From Azospirillum doebereinerae (GTDB lineage: Bacteria; Pseudomonadota; Alphaproteobacteria; Azospirillales; Azospirillaceae), in assembly GCF_003989665.1 (NCBI RefSeq), contig NZ_RZIJ01000006.1:124001-188000 (forward strand): DNA of 64,000 nt, read 5' to 3'. Under the pieces are notes generated by a model, which saw nothing but the letters and a program-made list of their open reading frames with translations, was not told the DNA's origin and searched no databases. Position numbers and translations under genes: made by a program. This document shows, piece after piece, positions 7,963 through 16,823 of the stretch; position 1 is the first letter of the stretch, and the number at the start of each line of letters is the position of its first letter.

Positions 7963-9003
7963 TTACTTGGCGAGCCGCTTCAGCGCGTCCTCGACATACT
8001 GGTTGGTGTAGGTCTTGGACAGGTCGATGGTCGCCCCGGCGACAGCCGGATCGAAGGCCTTCAGCACCTTGAGAGCCGCTTCCGCGCCCTCCTGGGTAAA
8101 GCGGCCGTCCGGCGAGTAGGTCGGCTTGGAATGCTCGAACGCCTGGGCGTAGAGCGTCTTGTTGCCGAGGAAGAACTCCTCCGGCAGCACCTTCAGCACG
8201 TCCTCGGTCGACGCCTTGTTCAGCCACAGCATCGTCTTCACGAAGACGTCGGCCAGCGCCTGGGTGGTCTTCGGGTTGGCCTGGATGAAGGCCGGGGTGG
8301 TGTAGAGCACCGCCGCCGGGTAAGGCCCGCCGTAGACGTCCAGCGTGCCCTTCTCGGTCCGCGTGTCGGCCATGACGACGATGTCGCCTTCGGACTCCGC
8401 CTGGCTGATGACCGGGTCGAGGTTGACGATGGCGTCGATGTCGCCGCGCTTGATCGCTGCCACCGCGCTGGGGCCGCCGCCGACACCGATGATCGACACA
8501 TCCTCCGGCTTCATGCCCTCCTTGGCCAGGACGTAGTTGATCATGAAGTTGGTCGAGGAGCCGGGGGCGGTGACGCCGACCTTCTTGCCCTTCAGATCCT
8601 TGAAGGACTTGATCTCGCCGGCCTTCTTGACCGACGCCAGCACGATGCCGGGGTAGCGGCCGAGCTGGGTCACCGCGACGATGGGCTGGTTCTTGGCCTG
8701 CATCTGCACCGTGTGGTCGAAGGCGCCGGTGACCACGTCGGCCGAGCCGCCGATCAGCGCCTGGAGGCTCTTGGCGCCGCCGCCGAAATCGTTGATCTCG
8801 ACGTTGAGCCCGGCCTCCTTGAAGTAGCCGAGCCGTTCGGCCAGCGTCAGCGGCAGGTAGTACAGCAGCGGCTTGCCGCCGACCGCGATCTTCAGGTCCT
8901 TCTTCTCCACCGCCTGGGCGGCGGCCTGGGTGGCGGCGGTGCCGAGCGTCAGCGCGACCGCCGCGGCGGCGACCAGGGTCTTCATGCTCGTCTTCAAGCT
9001 CAT
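7963..9003 (-). CDS. ABC importer periplasmic substrate-binding protein, nitrate/sulfonate/taurine family
   Basis: A 346-residue secreted protein with a Sec signal peptide (MKTLVAAAAVALTLGTAATQ, cleavage probably after AQA). The mature part has the NMT1/SsuA-like fold: KIAVGGKPLLYYLPLTLAER, GYFKEAGLNVEI, ADVVTGAFDHTV, VGVTAPGSSTNFMI. Such proteins bind nitrate, aliphatic sulfonates, taurine or thiamine precursors; the substrate cannot be told from sequence. It is encoded downstream of the permease and ATPase genes in the same direction, and close to the sulfur operons, so an organosulfur substrate is possible (inference). A second ATG at 8985 (MKTLVA) could be the true start. Confidence 0.88.
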   Translation of the reverse strand: MSLKTSMKTLVAAAAVALTLGTAATQAAAQAVEKKDLKIAVGGKPLLYYLPLTLAERLGYFKEAGLNVEINDFGGGAKSLQALIGGSADVVTGAFDHTVQMQAKNQPIVAVTQLGRYPGIVLASVKKAGEIKSFKDLKGKKVGVTAPGSSTNFMINYVLAKEGMKPEDVSIIGVGGGPSAVAAIKRGDIDAIVNLDPVISQAESEGDIVVMADTRTEKGTLDVYGGPYPAAVLYTTPAFIQANPKTTQALADVFVKTMLWLNKASTEDVLKVLPEEFFLGNKTLYAQAFEHSKPTYSPDGRFTQEGAEAALKVLKAFDPAVAGATIDLSKTYTNQYVEDALKRLAK

Positions 9004-9026
9004 GGGTCTAGTTCCCTCCCGGTGTG

Positions 9027-9824
9027 TCAGTGGGTCTGGGCCTCTTGCGGGCGCCAGTGCAGCAGGCGTTTCTCGATGACGGTGACGGCCGAATCGATGG
9101 CGACGACGAAGATGGTCAGCACCAGCATGCCGGAGAAGACTCCGACCGTGTCGAACACGCCCTCCGCCTGATGGATGCGGTAGCCGAGCCCGGCGGCCGA
9201 TCCCAGATACTCGCCGACCACGGCGCCGACCATGGCGAAGCCCACGGCGGTGTGCAGCGACGAGAACACCCAGGACAGCGCCGATGGCAGGTAGACGTGG
9301 CGGAACAGGTCGCGCGAGTTCGCCCCCAGCATGCGGGCGTTGGCGAGCACGACCGGGCTGACCTCCTTGACGCCCTGGTAGACGTTGAAGAAGACGATGA
9401 AGAAGACCAGCGTGACGCCCAGCGCCACCTTGGACCAGATGCCCAGACCCAGCCACAGCGCGAAGATCGGCGCCAGCACCACGCGGGGCAGGGCGTTGGC
9501 CGCCTTGATGTAGGGGTCGAAGACGACCGAGACCAACGGCGCGCGGGCGAACCAGAAGCCGAAGGCGATGCCGGCCACCGTGCCGATGGCGAAGGCCAGC
9601 GCGGTCTCCAGCAGCGTGATGCCCAGATGGTACCAGATCGCCCCGGACGCGAAGTCGTTGAAGGTCCGCATCAGCACCGCCCCCGGCGTGCCGAAGAAGA
9701 AGGGGCTGAGCAGGTTGGTGGTCACGGTCAGGACATGCCAGAGCCCGAAGAAGGCGATCAGCACGACCACCTGCAACAGCAGGATGACGGGGCGGCTCGG
9801 CAGGCGTTTGGCGTGGGAACTCAT
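9027..9824 (-). CDS. ABC importer permease, SsuC/TauC/NrtB-like
   Basis: A 265-residue inner-membrane protein with about six membrane segments, starting with a hydrophobic helix (PVILLLQVVVLIAFFGLW). The EAA-type loop contacting the ATPase is around NALPRVVLAPIFALWLGLG. It belongs to the BPD transport permease family used by sulfonate, taurine and nitrate importers. It sits between the ATPase (7 bases upstream) and the binding protein (23 bases downstream), so the three genes form one transporter operon. Confidence 0.9.
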   Translation of the reverse strand: MSSHAKRLPSRPVILLLQVVVLIAFFGLWHVLTVTTNLLSPFFFGTPGAVLMRTFNDFASGAIWYHLGITLLETALAFAIGTVAGIAFGFWFARAPLVSVVFDPYIKAANALPRVVLAPIFALWLGLGIWSKVALGVTLVFFIVFFNVYQGVKEVSPVVLANARMLGANSRDLFRHVYLPSALSWVFSSLHTAVGFAMVGAVVGEYLGSAAGLGYRIHQAEGVFDTVGVFSGMLVLTIFVVAIDSAVTVIEKRLLHWRPQEAQTH

Positions 9825-9831
9825 GATGTCG

Positions 9832-10656
9832 TCACCGCAGCTTGGTCTGGGCGTAGCCCTTGAGCACTTCGTCGCGCAGCTGGTCCCAAATCTCCTTGTG
9901 GAGCGTCAGGAAGCGCGGGGTCATGCGGATTTCCGCCACGTCGCGCGGGCGGTCCAGGTCGATTTTGTACTCGCCGATCAGCCGCGATCCCGGCCCGGCC
10001 GACAGCACCAGCACCCGGTCGGACAGGGCGATGGCCTCCTCCAGGTCGTGGGTGATGAAGACCACCGACTTGCGGTCGGACGCCCACAGGTCGAGAAGCT
10101 CGTTCTCCATCATCTGCCGGGTCTGGATGTCGAGCGCCGAGAAGGGCTCGTCCATCAGCACGATCTTGGGATCGACGATCAGCGTCTGGGCCAGCGCCAC
10201 CCGCTTGCGCATGCCGCCCGACAGCTGGTGCGGGTGGCGGTCGCCGAAGCCGTCCAGCCCGACCCGCGCCAGCCAGGGCCGCGCCTGGTCCAACGCCTCG
10301 CGCTTGGCCACGCCACGGAACTCCAGCCCGGCGGCGACGTTCTCCAGCGCCGATTTCCAGGGCATCAGAGCCTCGGCCTGGAACATGTAGCCGGCCTTCG
10401 GATTGATCCCGCTCACCGGCGTGCCGAAGGACAGCGCGCGCCCCGCGCTGGGGCGCAGCAGCCCGGCGGCGACGTTCAGCAGCGTGGACTTGCCGCTGCC
10501 GGTCGGGCCGACGATGGACACGAACTCGCCGTCCGCCACCCTGAAGCTGGCGTCCTGAACCGCTGTGTAACCGCTTGACCGGCCGTCGGGGGATGGAAAG
10601 GTGCAGGTCACGCCCTCCAGGGAGAGGGCGGGCGCCGTCGCGGCGACCTCGGCCAT
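9832..10656 (-). CDS. ABC importer ATP-binding protein, SsuB/TauB/NrtD-like
   Basis: A 274-residue nucleotide-binding subunit. Walker A is GPTGSGKST, the Q-loop is YMFQAEALMPW, the signature is LSGGMRKR, Walker B is KIVLMDEPFSALD and the switch histidine is in FITHDLEEA. I chose the ATG at 10656 (MAEVAATAPALSLEG); the longer frame upstream is arginine/proline-rich and crosses the tandem repeat at 10749. It energises the permease encoded next to it and belongs to the nitrate/sulfonate/taurine importer family. Confidence 0.92.
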   Translation of the reverse strand: MAEVAATAPALSLEGVTCTFPSPDGRSSGYTAVQDASFRVADGEFVSIVGPTGSGKSTLLNVAAGLLRPSAGRALSFGTPVSGINPKAGYMFQAEALMPWKSALENVAAGLEFRGVAKREALDQARPWLARVGLDGFGDRHPHQLSGGMRKRVALAQTLIVDPKIVLMDEPFSALDIQTRQMMENELLDLWASDRKSVVFITHDLEEAIALSDRVLVLSAGPGSRLIGEYKIDLDRPRDVAEIRMTPRFLTLHKEIWDQLRDEVLKGYAQTKLR

Positions 10657-10748
10657 GTGCGTGTCGTCCTTGTTCTTTTCCGTTTTCGGCCCGCCATACT
10701 GGAGGAACGGAAGCTTAGGGGCAAGATCGTCTGGTCTACGCACAATCC

Positions 10749-10798
10749 GCAATGGACGGGCCGCAATGGACGGGCCGCAATGGACGGGCCGCAACGGA
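10749..10798. repeat. 14-bp tandem repeat in a divergent promoter region
   Basis: Three perfect copies of GCAATGGACGGGCC (10749-10762, 10763-10776, 10777-10790) followed by a degenerate partial copy (GCAACGGATG). It lies between the start of the ABC ATPase gene (minus) and the FtsH-like gene (plus), in the 278-base region that must hold both promoters. Confidence 0.9.
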
Positions 10799-10934
10799 TG
10801 GTGGCGCTCCGGCGGGGAAGGGCCGGTGTCAAAGAAGGGACCGCGCCCGATATCATTTGCCGTACGGCGCATCGCTCCCGCATCAATGGCATAGGCCGAA
10901 AGCCAGCATCCTCTCCCCTGTTGCGGAACCCGCC

Positions 10935-12716
10935 ATGCCCCCGATGCCGAAACGCCTGATGGCCGCGCTCGCCGCCGCCGCCGCCCTGTTCGCCGCGTGG
11001 TTCGGCTTCGCCGCCTGGAGCGACTACGCCGAGCGGCGCGACGAGCAGACCGCGACCTACAGCGCGTTGATCGATCTGGCCGGGCGCGGCGAGATCGCCT
11101 CGATCACGCTGGGTGCCGGGATGGGGCACGCGACCGCCGCCGACGGCACGCGCTACAGCGTGGTGATGCCGGTCACCGACGACCTGCTGAAGGAGCTTCG
11201 GAACCGCAAGGTCGCGATCACCTTCGACGACGGTCCCGGCGGGCTGGTGCCGCAGACCATGGGCGCGCTGGAGGCGGCGGCTCCTTTCCTCATCCTGGGG
11301 CTGCTGGTCGGCGGGATGGCGCTGGGCGGTGGGCAGTTCTTCGGCATGGGCCGCGCCACCCGCATCCGCCCGCAGGACACCAAGACCGCCTTCGCCGACG
11401 TGGCCGGGGTGGACGAGGCCAAGGAGGAGCTGCGCGAGACGGTAGAGTTCCTGAAGGATCCGCGCCGCTTCGCCATGGCCGGCGCGCGGGTGCCCAAGGG
11501 CATCCTGCTGGTCGGCCCGCCCGGCACCGGCAAGACCATGCTGGCCAAGGCGGCGGCGGGCGAGGCCGGGGTTCCCTTCTTCGCGGCGTCGGGGTCGGAC
11601 TTCGTCGAGATGTTCGTGGGGCTGGGCGCCGCCCGTGTCCGCAACCTGTTCAAGACCGCCCGCGCCAACGCCCCCTGCCTGCTGTTCATCGACGAGATCG
11701 ACGCGCTGGCCGGCAAGCGCGGCGAGTCCAACTCCCATTCCGAGCGCGAGCAGACGCTGAACCAGCTGCTGGTCGAGATGGACGGCATCGTCGGCACCGG
11801 CGACGTGGTGGTGATCGCCGCAACCAACCGGTCGGAGATGCTGGATCCCGCCATCCTCCGCCCCGGCCGCTTCGACCGCCACATCCACGTCAACCTGCCC
11901 GACATCGCCGGGCGCGAGGCGATCCTCGGCGCCCACACCGGCCGGCTGACCCTGGCGCCCGACGTCTGCCCCCGCACGGTGGCGCGCGGCGTGCCGGGCT
12001 TCTCCGGCGCCGAACTCGCCAACCTGACCAACGAAGCGGCGCTGTCCGCCGCGCGCCAGGGCCGCATCACCATCACCATGGCCGATTTCGAGGCCGCCAA
12101 GGACCGCGTCCTGATGGGCACCGAGCGGCGCAGCCTCGCGCTCTCCGCCCAGGAGCGCCGCCTGACCGCCGTCCACGAGGCCGGCCACGCCCTGGTCTCG
12201 CTGCGCTTTCCGGAGGCCGACCCGATCCACAAGGCGACGATCATCCCGCGCGGCCGCGCGCTGGGCATGGTGGTGCGGCTGCCCGAAGGAGACCGGGTGT
12301 CGGTGTCGCGCGCCAAGCTGCTGACCGACATCGCCGTCGCCATGGCCGGACGCGCCGCCGAGGAGATCGTCTTCGGTCCCGATCTGGTGACCACCGGCGC
12401 CGAGGCCGATTTCCGCGCCGCGACCGACCTCGCCCGCCGCATGGTGGCCTCCTGGGGGATGAGCGAGGCCATCGGCTTCGTCGCCCACGCCGGCAACGAC
12501 CCGGCGGCGGTACGTTCGGAGCGGACCGCGTGGCGCATCGACGAGGAGATCCGCCGCATCACCGACGAGGGCATGGAACAGGCCCGCCGCATGCTGCGCG
12601 CCGACCGCGCCGCGCTGGACCGCATCGCCCAGGCCCTGCTGGAGCGCGAGACCCTGACCGGGGCCGACATCGCCGAACTGGCCGCAGTCGAGGAGCGCCA
12701 GACCGAAGCGGCGTGA
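10935..12716 (+). CDS. FtsH-family ATP-dependent zinc metalloprotease, short paralogue
   Basis: A 593-residue membrane protease. An N-terminal membrane helix (residues 8-26), a short periplasmic part and a second helix (about 118-140) precede the AAA domain with Walker A GPPGTGKT (near 194-201), Walker B LLFIDEID and the second region of homology (ATNRSEMLDPAILRPGRFDR). The protease domain has HEAGH near residue 414 and a downstream Asp in GAEADFRAAT. It degrades membrane and soluble proteins in the known family. It is shorter than the usual FtsH (about 610-650), lacks the long acidic tail, and stands alone rather than beside tilS, so it is probably an extra copy. I chose the ATG at 10935 because it starts the signal-anchor. 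Confidence 0.9.
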   Translation: MPPMPKRLMAALAAAAALFAAWFGFAAWSDYAERRDEQTATYSALIDLAGRGEIASITLGAGMGHATAADGTRYSVVMPVTDDLLKELRNRKVAITFDDGPGGLVPQTMGALEAAAPFLILGLLVGGMALGGGQFFGMGRATRIRPQDTKTAFADVAGVDEAKEELRETVEFLKDPRRFAMAGARVPKGILLVGPPGTGKTMLAKAAAGEAGVPFFAASGSDFVEMFVGLGAARVRNLFKTARANAPCLLFIDEIDALAGKRGESNSHSEREQTLNQLLVEMDGIVGTGDVVVIAATNRSEMLDPAILRPGRFDRHIHVNLPDIAGREAILGAHTGRLTLAPDVCPRTVARGVPGFSGAELANLTNEAALSAARQGRITITMADFEAAKDRVLMGTERRSLALSAQERRLTAVHEAGHALVSLRFPEADPIHKATIIPRGRALGMVVRLPEGDRVSVSRAKLLTDIAVAMAGRAAEEIVFGPDLVTTGAEADFRAATDLARRMVASWGMSEAIGFVAHAGNDPAAVRSERTAWRIDEEIRRITDEGMEQARRMLRADRAALDRIAQALLERETLTGADIAELAAVEERQTEAA

Positions 12717-12750
12717 GTGGTTCCACACCCGGTGTTGCTGGATTAGGAAG

Positions 12751-12790
12751 GGAAGGGCGCAACGCTGACCGGCGTTGCGCCCTTCCTATT
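12751..12790 (+). terminator. Terminator after the FtsH-like gene
   Basis: A perfect 15-bp stem: GGAAGGGCGCAACGC (12751-12765) and GCGTTGCGCCCTTCC (12772-12786) with a six-base loop, followed by TATTTCC. It lies 34 bases after the stop codon. Confidence 0.85.
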
Positions 12791-12851
12791 TCCTACATTA
12801 TAAATGGGATTACAAAATATTTCACAGGACCCACATCCGAGGGAGTTCGTC

Positions 12852-13457
12852 ATGACCGTCACCACCGCTCAACCGCCAACGGACGGGGGCGAGGCGCTTG
12901 CCCGTTCGCTGGCGGTCAACCTGCGTCGCTTCCGTATGGGCCAAGGGCTGTCGGTGGAGCGCCTCGCCGCGCTGTCCGGAATCGACCGCAGCGACCTCGA
13001 CGCCATCGAGCAGGGCGGCGGCGTGCCGACCATTCCCTTGTTGTGGAAGGTGTCCCACGCTCTGGAGGTGCCCTTTTCCAGCCTGTTCAGCGCCGGACAT
13101 TCCAGCGGGATCACTGTGCTGCGCCGCGCCGATTCGAAGCTTCTGACCGCCCAGGACGGCCAGTTCACCTCCCGCGCGCTGTTCCCCTTCGAAGGCGAAC
13201 GGCGGGTGGAGTTTTACGAACTGCGCCTCGCCCCCGGAACGCTGGAGCTGACGGACGCTCATGCGCCAGGAACGACCGAGAACATCGCGGTGGCCGCGGG
13301 ATCGGTCGAAATCCTCACCGGAGACGGCGATCACCGTCTGGAGGAGGGCGATTCCATTCTGTTCGAGGCCGACGTGCCGCACGGCTACCGCAACGCCGGG
13401 ACGGAAACCGCCGTGCTCTACCTCGTCATGAGCTACGCGGAACCCCTTTTTGCATAA
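12852..13457 (+). CDS. XRE-family regulator with C-terminal cupin sensor domain
   Basis: A 201-residue transcription regulator. Residues about 18-75 form the helix-turn-helix (LAVNLRRFRMGQGLSVERLA, then GIDRSDLDAIEQGGGVPTI). Residues about 110-198 form a cupin (HAPGTTENIAVAAGSVEIL, LEEGDSILFEADVPHGYRN). The PuuR/SutR-like architecture senses a small molecule in the cupin; the ligand and targets are unknown. The ATG at 12852 has GGGAG upstream. It stands alone between the FtsH-like gene and the signalling island; autoregulation is common in the family. Confidence 0.88.
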   Translation: MTVTTAQPPTDGGEALARSLAVNLRRFRMGQGLSVERLAALSGIDRSDLDAIEQGGGVPTIPLLWKVSHALEVPFSSLFSAGHSSGITVLRRADSKLLTAQDGQFTSRALFPFEGERRVEFYELRLAPGTLELTDAHAPGTTENIAVAAGSVEILTGDGDHRLEEGDSILFEADVPHGYRNAGTETAVLYLVMSYAEPLFA

Positions 13458-13554
13458 AGGTTCTTCGGTCGGCCGGCGTCGAGCCTCATTGCGGGAATTC
13501 CGCATACCGGGCTACACTGAATAGATAAAAGGCAATCAATTGCGAGAGGGCAGC

Positions 13555-14331
13555 ATGACGGCAATCGTCGCCCGCCGGACGGCGCTGTCGGTGGCGTTGT
13601 CGCTCGTCCTGCTGCCGTTTCTGTCCGCCTTTCCGGCCACTGCGGCCACGACCGTGAAGGTAGGCGCCTATGAATTCCCCCCCTACGTCACCGAAGGCGG
13701 CGCCGGCGTCACCCAGGGGCTGCTCGACTTGTTGAACGCGGCGCAGAACGATCTGCGCTTCGAGTTGGTCCTGACCTCGCCGCAGCGGCGTTACGAGGAC
13801 CTGGAGCAGGGCCGCTTCGACGCCATCGCCTTCGAAAGCGTGGCGTGGGGCTGGAAGGAGCGCCCGGTGGACGCGACCCGCGTCTTCCTGCAGGACGCCG
13901 AGGTGTTCGTCGCCAAGGCCGGTCCCGGTGTCGACCAGTCGATCTTCGACAGCCTGGACGGCAAGACGATCCTGGGGCGGCTCGGCTACCATTACGCCTT
14001 CGCCGGTTACAACTCCGATCCGAAGACGTTGGAATCGGTTTACCGCACGCGGGTGACGGTCACGCATGAGGGCAACGTGCGCAACGTCATTGCCGGACGG
14101 GCGACCTTCGCCATCGTCACGCGGTCCTTCCTGAACCAATTCCTGAAGGGTGAGCCGGACCTCGCCAAGCGCATCCTGGTGTCCGGCCGCACCGACCAGA
14201 TCTACCAGCACACCATCCTGGTCCGCCGGGGCGGCCCGGTGACGGCGGCGGCGCTGGACGCGCTGCTCGACCGGCTGGAGGCCGACGGGCGCCTGGGCGC
14301 CCTGTGGGCGCGGAGCGGGATCGCGCCATGA
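13555..14331 (+). CDS. Periplasmic solute-binding protein (SBP_bac_3 type) coupled to SiaA-like phosphatase
   Basis: A 258-residue exported protein with a signal peptide (residues 1-31, ending PATAATT). The mature part matches family-3 amino-acid-binding proteins: VKVGAYEFPPYVTEGG at the N-terminus, a GRFDAIAFESVAWGW segment, and DGKTILGRLGYHYAF. There are no ABC permease or ATPase genes beside it. Its stop overlaps the ATG of the phosphatase gene (ATGA), so the two are translationally coupled; I infer that it senses a periplasmic ligand for the phosphatase instead of serving transport. The ATG at 13555 has GAGAGGG upstream; an earlier TTG (13540) is less likely. Confidence 0.82.
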   Translation: MTAIVARRTALSVALSLVLLPFLSAFPATAATTVKVGAYEFPPYVTEGGAGVTQGLLDLLNAAQNDLRFELVLTSPQRRYEDLEQGRFDAIAFESVAWGWKERPVDATRVFLQDAEVFVAKAGPGVDQSIFDSLDGKTILGRLGYHYAFAGYNSDPKTLESVYRTRVTVTHEGNVRNVIAGRATFAIVTRSFLNQFLKGEPDLAKRILVSGRTDQIYQHTILVRRGGPVTAAALDALLDRLEADGRLGALWARSGIAP

Positions 14332-15917
14332 GCGGTCGCCGCTCCACCGCCTCCATCTGGCGCGGCGGATCCCTGCTGGCCCGCGTTGGTGCTGTGATCC
14401 TCGTCACCACCACGGCGGTCGGGCTGGTCGCCGTCGGAGTGTCGGAACGCATCGTCGAGGGGCAGCGCCATCAGGAGTTGCTGCGCCGGGCCGAGCTGGT
14501 GGCCGCGACCCAGGCCGACGCGCTCAGCGGACCGGTGTGGGAACTGGACGACCGCGCCGCTCAGGGCATGATCGACGCGTTGCTGGCCCGTGATCCGGCG
14601 ATCCGTTCCATCACCGTGCACGAGGCCAGCCGCGACACGCCGCTGGCGCGAGCCGAGGCTGGCGGCACGGACGATCAGGCGGAGCGGGTGACCGTCGAGC
14701 GCCCCATCGTTCTCCAGGGCCGCAACGGCGGCCGGACGGAAACCGTCGGGCGGCTGAGCATCGTCTACTCGACCGCCGAGGTGGTGCAGGCGACCATGGA
14801 CGCGCTGTTTCCGGTGGTCGGGATGCTGCTGCTGTCGCTGCTGGGATCCATCGTCCTGCTGGGCGTCCAGATGAACCGGATCGTCCTGAGTCCGCTGCGC
14901 CGGCTGACGCAGCTCTCCCGCGCCATGGCGCGCGGCGATTACGGCGCCCGCATGGACACCGACCGCGCCGACGAGATCGGCGTGCTGGCCGACAGCTTCA
15001 ACCGCATGGCCGAAACCGTGCAGGAGCACACCACGACCCTGGAAACCCGCGTGCAGGAGCGGACGGAGGCGCTGGCCGCCACCAACCGCGCCATCATGGA
15101 CAGCATCAACTACGCCCAATTGATCCAATCCTCGATCCTGCCGGCCGCCGACACGCTGAACGCCGGGCTGACCGAGCATTTTGTCCTGTGGCGTCCGCGC
15201 GACGTGGTCAGTGGCGATTTCTACCTGTGCCGCGAGGTGGTGGACGGCTTCGTCATCGCCGTCGCCGACTGCACCGGCCACGGCGTGCCGGGCGCCTTCA
15301 TGACGATGACCGCCAGCGCCATGCTGAACAACGCGCTGGACCAGATGGGCGCGCGGGATCCGGCGGCGATCCTGTCGGCGGTCGACCGCAAGGTGCGCGC
15401 CGCCCTGCACCAGGACGGCGCGGCGCGGACCCTGGCCGAGCAGTTCGACAACGGCCTCGACCTCGCGCTCTGCCACGTCGTTCCGGCGGAGGGACGGATG
15501 GTCTACGCCGGCGCCCGCATCCCCCTGCTGGTGGTCACCGCCGAGGGCGTGACCGAACTGCGCGGCGACCGCGCCAGCCTGGGCTACCGACGCGAGCCGG
15601 GCGCGCCGGAGCCGGCCTTCACGAACCACGGCGTTCCGCTGCGTCCTGGCCAGACCTTCTGCCTGGGAACCGACGGCATGACCGATCAGAACGGTGGGGA
15701 GCGCGGTCGCAGCTTCGGCAAGAAGCGCTTGCGCGACGCGTTTCTGCGCGGGGAGGGTCAACCGCTCGACCGTCTTCGCGCCGCCCTGGAGCAGGACCTC
15801 GACCAGTATCAGGCGGGGCGCGAGCAACGCGACGACATCACGCTGTTCGGATTCCGCGTGCGTCTGGCGCGGACCCTCCAACAGCCGGTGCCCGGCGGTG
15901 CCCGGCACGCCGCGTGA
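14328..15917 (+). CDS. siaA: SiaA-like membrane PP2C-family serine/threonine phosphatase
   Basis: A 529-residue inner-membrane protein. Membrane helices at about 17-38 and 161-182 enclose a periplasmic sensor of about 120 residues; a HAMP domain follows (about 183-236), then a coiled linker and a SpoIIE/PP2C phosphatase domain (about 285-520). Metal-binding aspartates are visible in VSGDFY (D297), ADCTGHGVPGAF (D314), GTDGMTDQ and EQRDDIT. In Pseudomonas aeruginosa SiaA dephosphorylates SiaC to control biofilm formation. SiaB and SiaC homologues lie 2-3 kb away on the other strand, which supports the assignment. The periplasmic part is smaller than a double CACHE domain, and the upstream binding protein may supply the sensing function (inference). 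Confidence 0.85.
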   Translation: MSGRRSTASIWRGGSLLARVGAVILVTTTAVGLVAVGVSERIVEGQRHQELLRRAELVAATQADALSGPVWELDDRAAQGMIDALLARDPAIRSITVHEASRDTPLARAEAGGTDDQAERVTVERPIVLQGRNGGRTETVGRLSIVYSTAEVVQATMDALFPVVGMLLLSLLGSIVLLGVQMNRIVLSPLRRLTQLSRAMARGDYGARMDTDRADEIGVLADSFNRMAETVQEHTTTLETRVQERTEALAATNRAIMDSINYAQLIQSSILPAADTLNAGLTEHFVLWRPRDVVSGDFYLCREVVDGFVIAVADCTGHGVPGAFMTMTASAMLNNALDQMGARDPAAILSAVDRKVRAALHQDGAARTLAEQFDNGLDLALCHVVPAEGRMVYAGARIPLLVVTAEGVTELRGDRASLGYRREPGAPEPAFTNHGVPLRPGQTFCLGTDGMTDQNGGERGRSFGKKRLRDAFLRGEGQPLDRLRAALEQDLDQYQAGREQRDDITLFGFRVRLARTLQQPVPGGARHAA

Positions 15918-16067
15918 CAAACTTTTTATGTTGTCACTGGACTGTTGTTCAGGCACGACACGAAATGCGACGTTTTGTATCGACCTTTCGAGGCGGCGCG
16001 TTTATTTTCCAGGGACGCATTCTTGGGTATGTTTCACCCGGTTCGGTGGTGGAGGGAGCGGCAGAGC

Positions 16068-16823
16068 ATGGCGGCACCGGCGATCGTTGTTGTCGAGGAC
16101 GAGAATTCCTTGCGATCCGACATGGTCGAGTATCTGAGGAATTGCGGTTTTGAGGCCATGGGGGCCCGTACAGGCGCCGAACTCGACGAGCTTCTCACCA
16201 ACCGGCCGGCGTCCGTCATCATCCTGGACGTCAACCTGCCCGACGAGGACGGCTTCAAGATCGCGGCACGGCTGCGCGACACGCATGGCGTTGGCATCAT
16301 CATGGTGACGGCGCGCTCGTCCTCGGTGGACCGGATCGTTGGGCTGGAGATCGGTGCCGACGCCTATCTGATCAAGCCGGTGGAACTGCGTGAACTGGAA
16401 GCCCAGGTCAAATCCCTGCTGCGCCGCCTGAGCGAGCGCGCCGCCGAAGCGCCGTCGGCCCTGGCACCGTCCTCCGAGCTGTCGGGCGGGGAGAGCAACG
16501 ACGAAGGCCGCTGGACGCTCGATTCCACCGAGTGGGCGCTGACCAGCCCCACGGGAGTCCGGATCGGTTTGACCAGCATGGAAATGAAGCTGACCGGCCT
16601 GCTGGCCGGGCAGGCCCGCAAACCGGCCACGCGCGATCAAATCTCCCAGGCGCTCTACAGCCGGCGCTGGAATCCGGAGGACCGCTCCATCGACACGGTG
16701 GTTGGCCGCCTGCGCCACAAGGTCGAGGCGTCCATCGGCGCCGCCGCGCCGCTGAAGTCGGTCCATGGCGTCGGCTATGTCTTTTCCGCCCCGATCCGTG
16801 TGCTGGGCGGTCAAGTGGGCTGA
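16068..16823 (+). CDS. OmpR/PhoB-family response regulator
   Basis: A 251-residue two-component regulator. The receiver (residues 1-125) has the acidic pair at VVVEDEN, the phospho-acceptor D54 (IILDVNLPDEDG), and the conserved lysine in DAYLIKPVE. The winged-helix DNA-binding domain covers about 150-245 (LTSMEMKLTGLLAGQ, SIDTVVGRLRHKVE, SVHGVGYVF). I chose the ATG at 16068 (GGAGGG 11 bases upstream); an upstream ATG at 16029 would add 13 residues. It ends 13 bases inside the end of the convergent histidine kinase gene, its likely partner. Confidence 0.88.
   Translation: MAAPAIVVVEDENSLRSDMVEYLRNCGFEAMGARTGAELDELLTNRPASVIILDVNLPDEDGFKIAARLRDTHGVGIIMVTARSSSVDRIVGLEIGADAYLIKPVELRELEAQVKSLLRRLSERAAEAPSALAPSSELSGGESNDEGRWTLDSTEWALTSPTGVRIGLTSMEMKLTGLLAGQARKPATRDQISQALYSRRWNPEDRSIDTVVGRLRHKVEASIGAAAPLKSVHGVGYVFSAPIRVLGGQVG

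Noticed and set aside
10749..10798. Could the tandem repeat be a CRISPR array?
   Set aside because: Units are directly adjacent with no spacers, only 14 bases long, and no cas gene is present.
12804..12851. Longer start for the XRE-cupin regulator
   Set aside because: The ATG at 12852 has a good GGGAG, while the upstream extension is not family-like and begins just after the terminator.
13555..14331. Amino-acid ABC transporter operon
   Set aside because: There is a binding protein but no permease or ATPase gene, and it overlaps a phosphatase gene.
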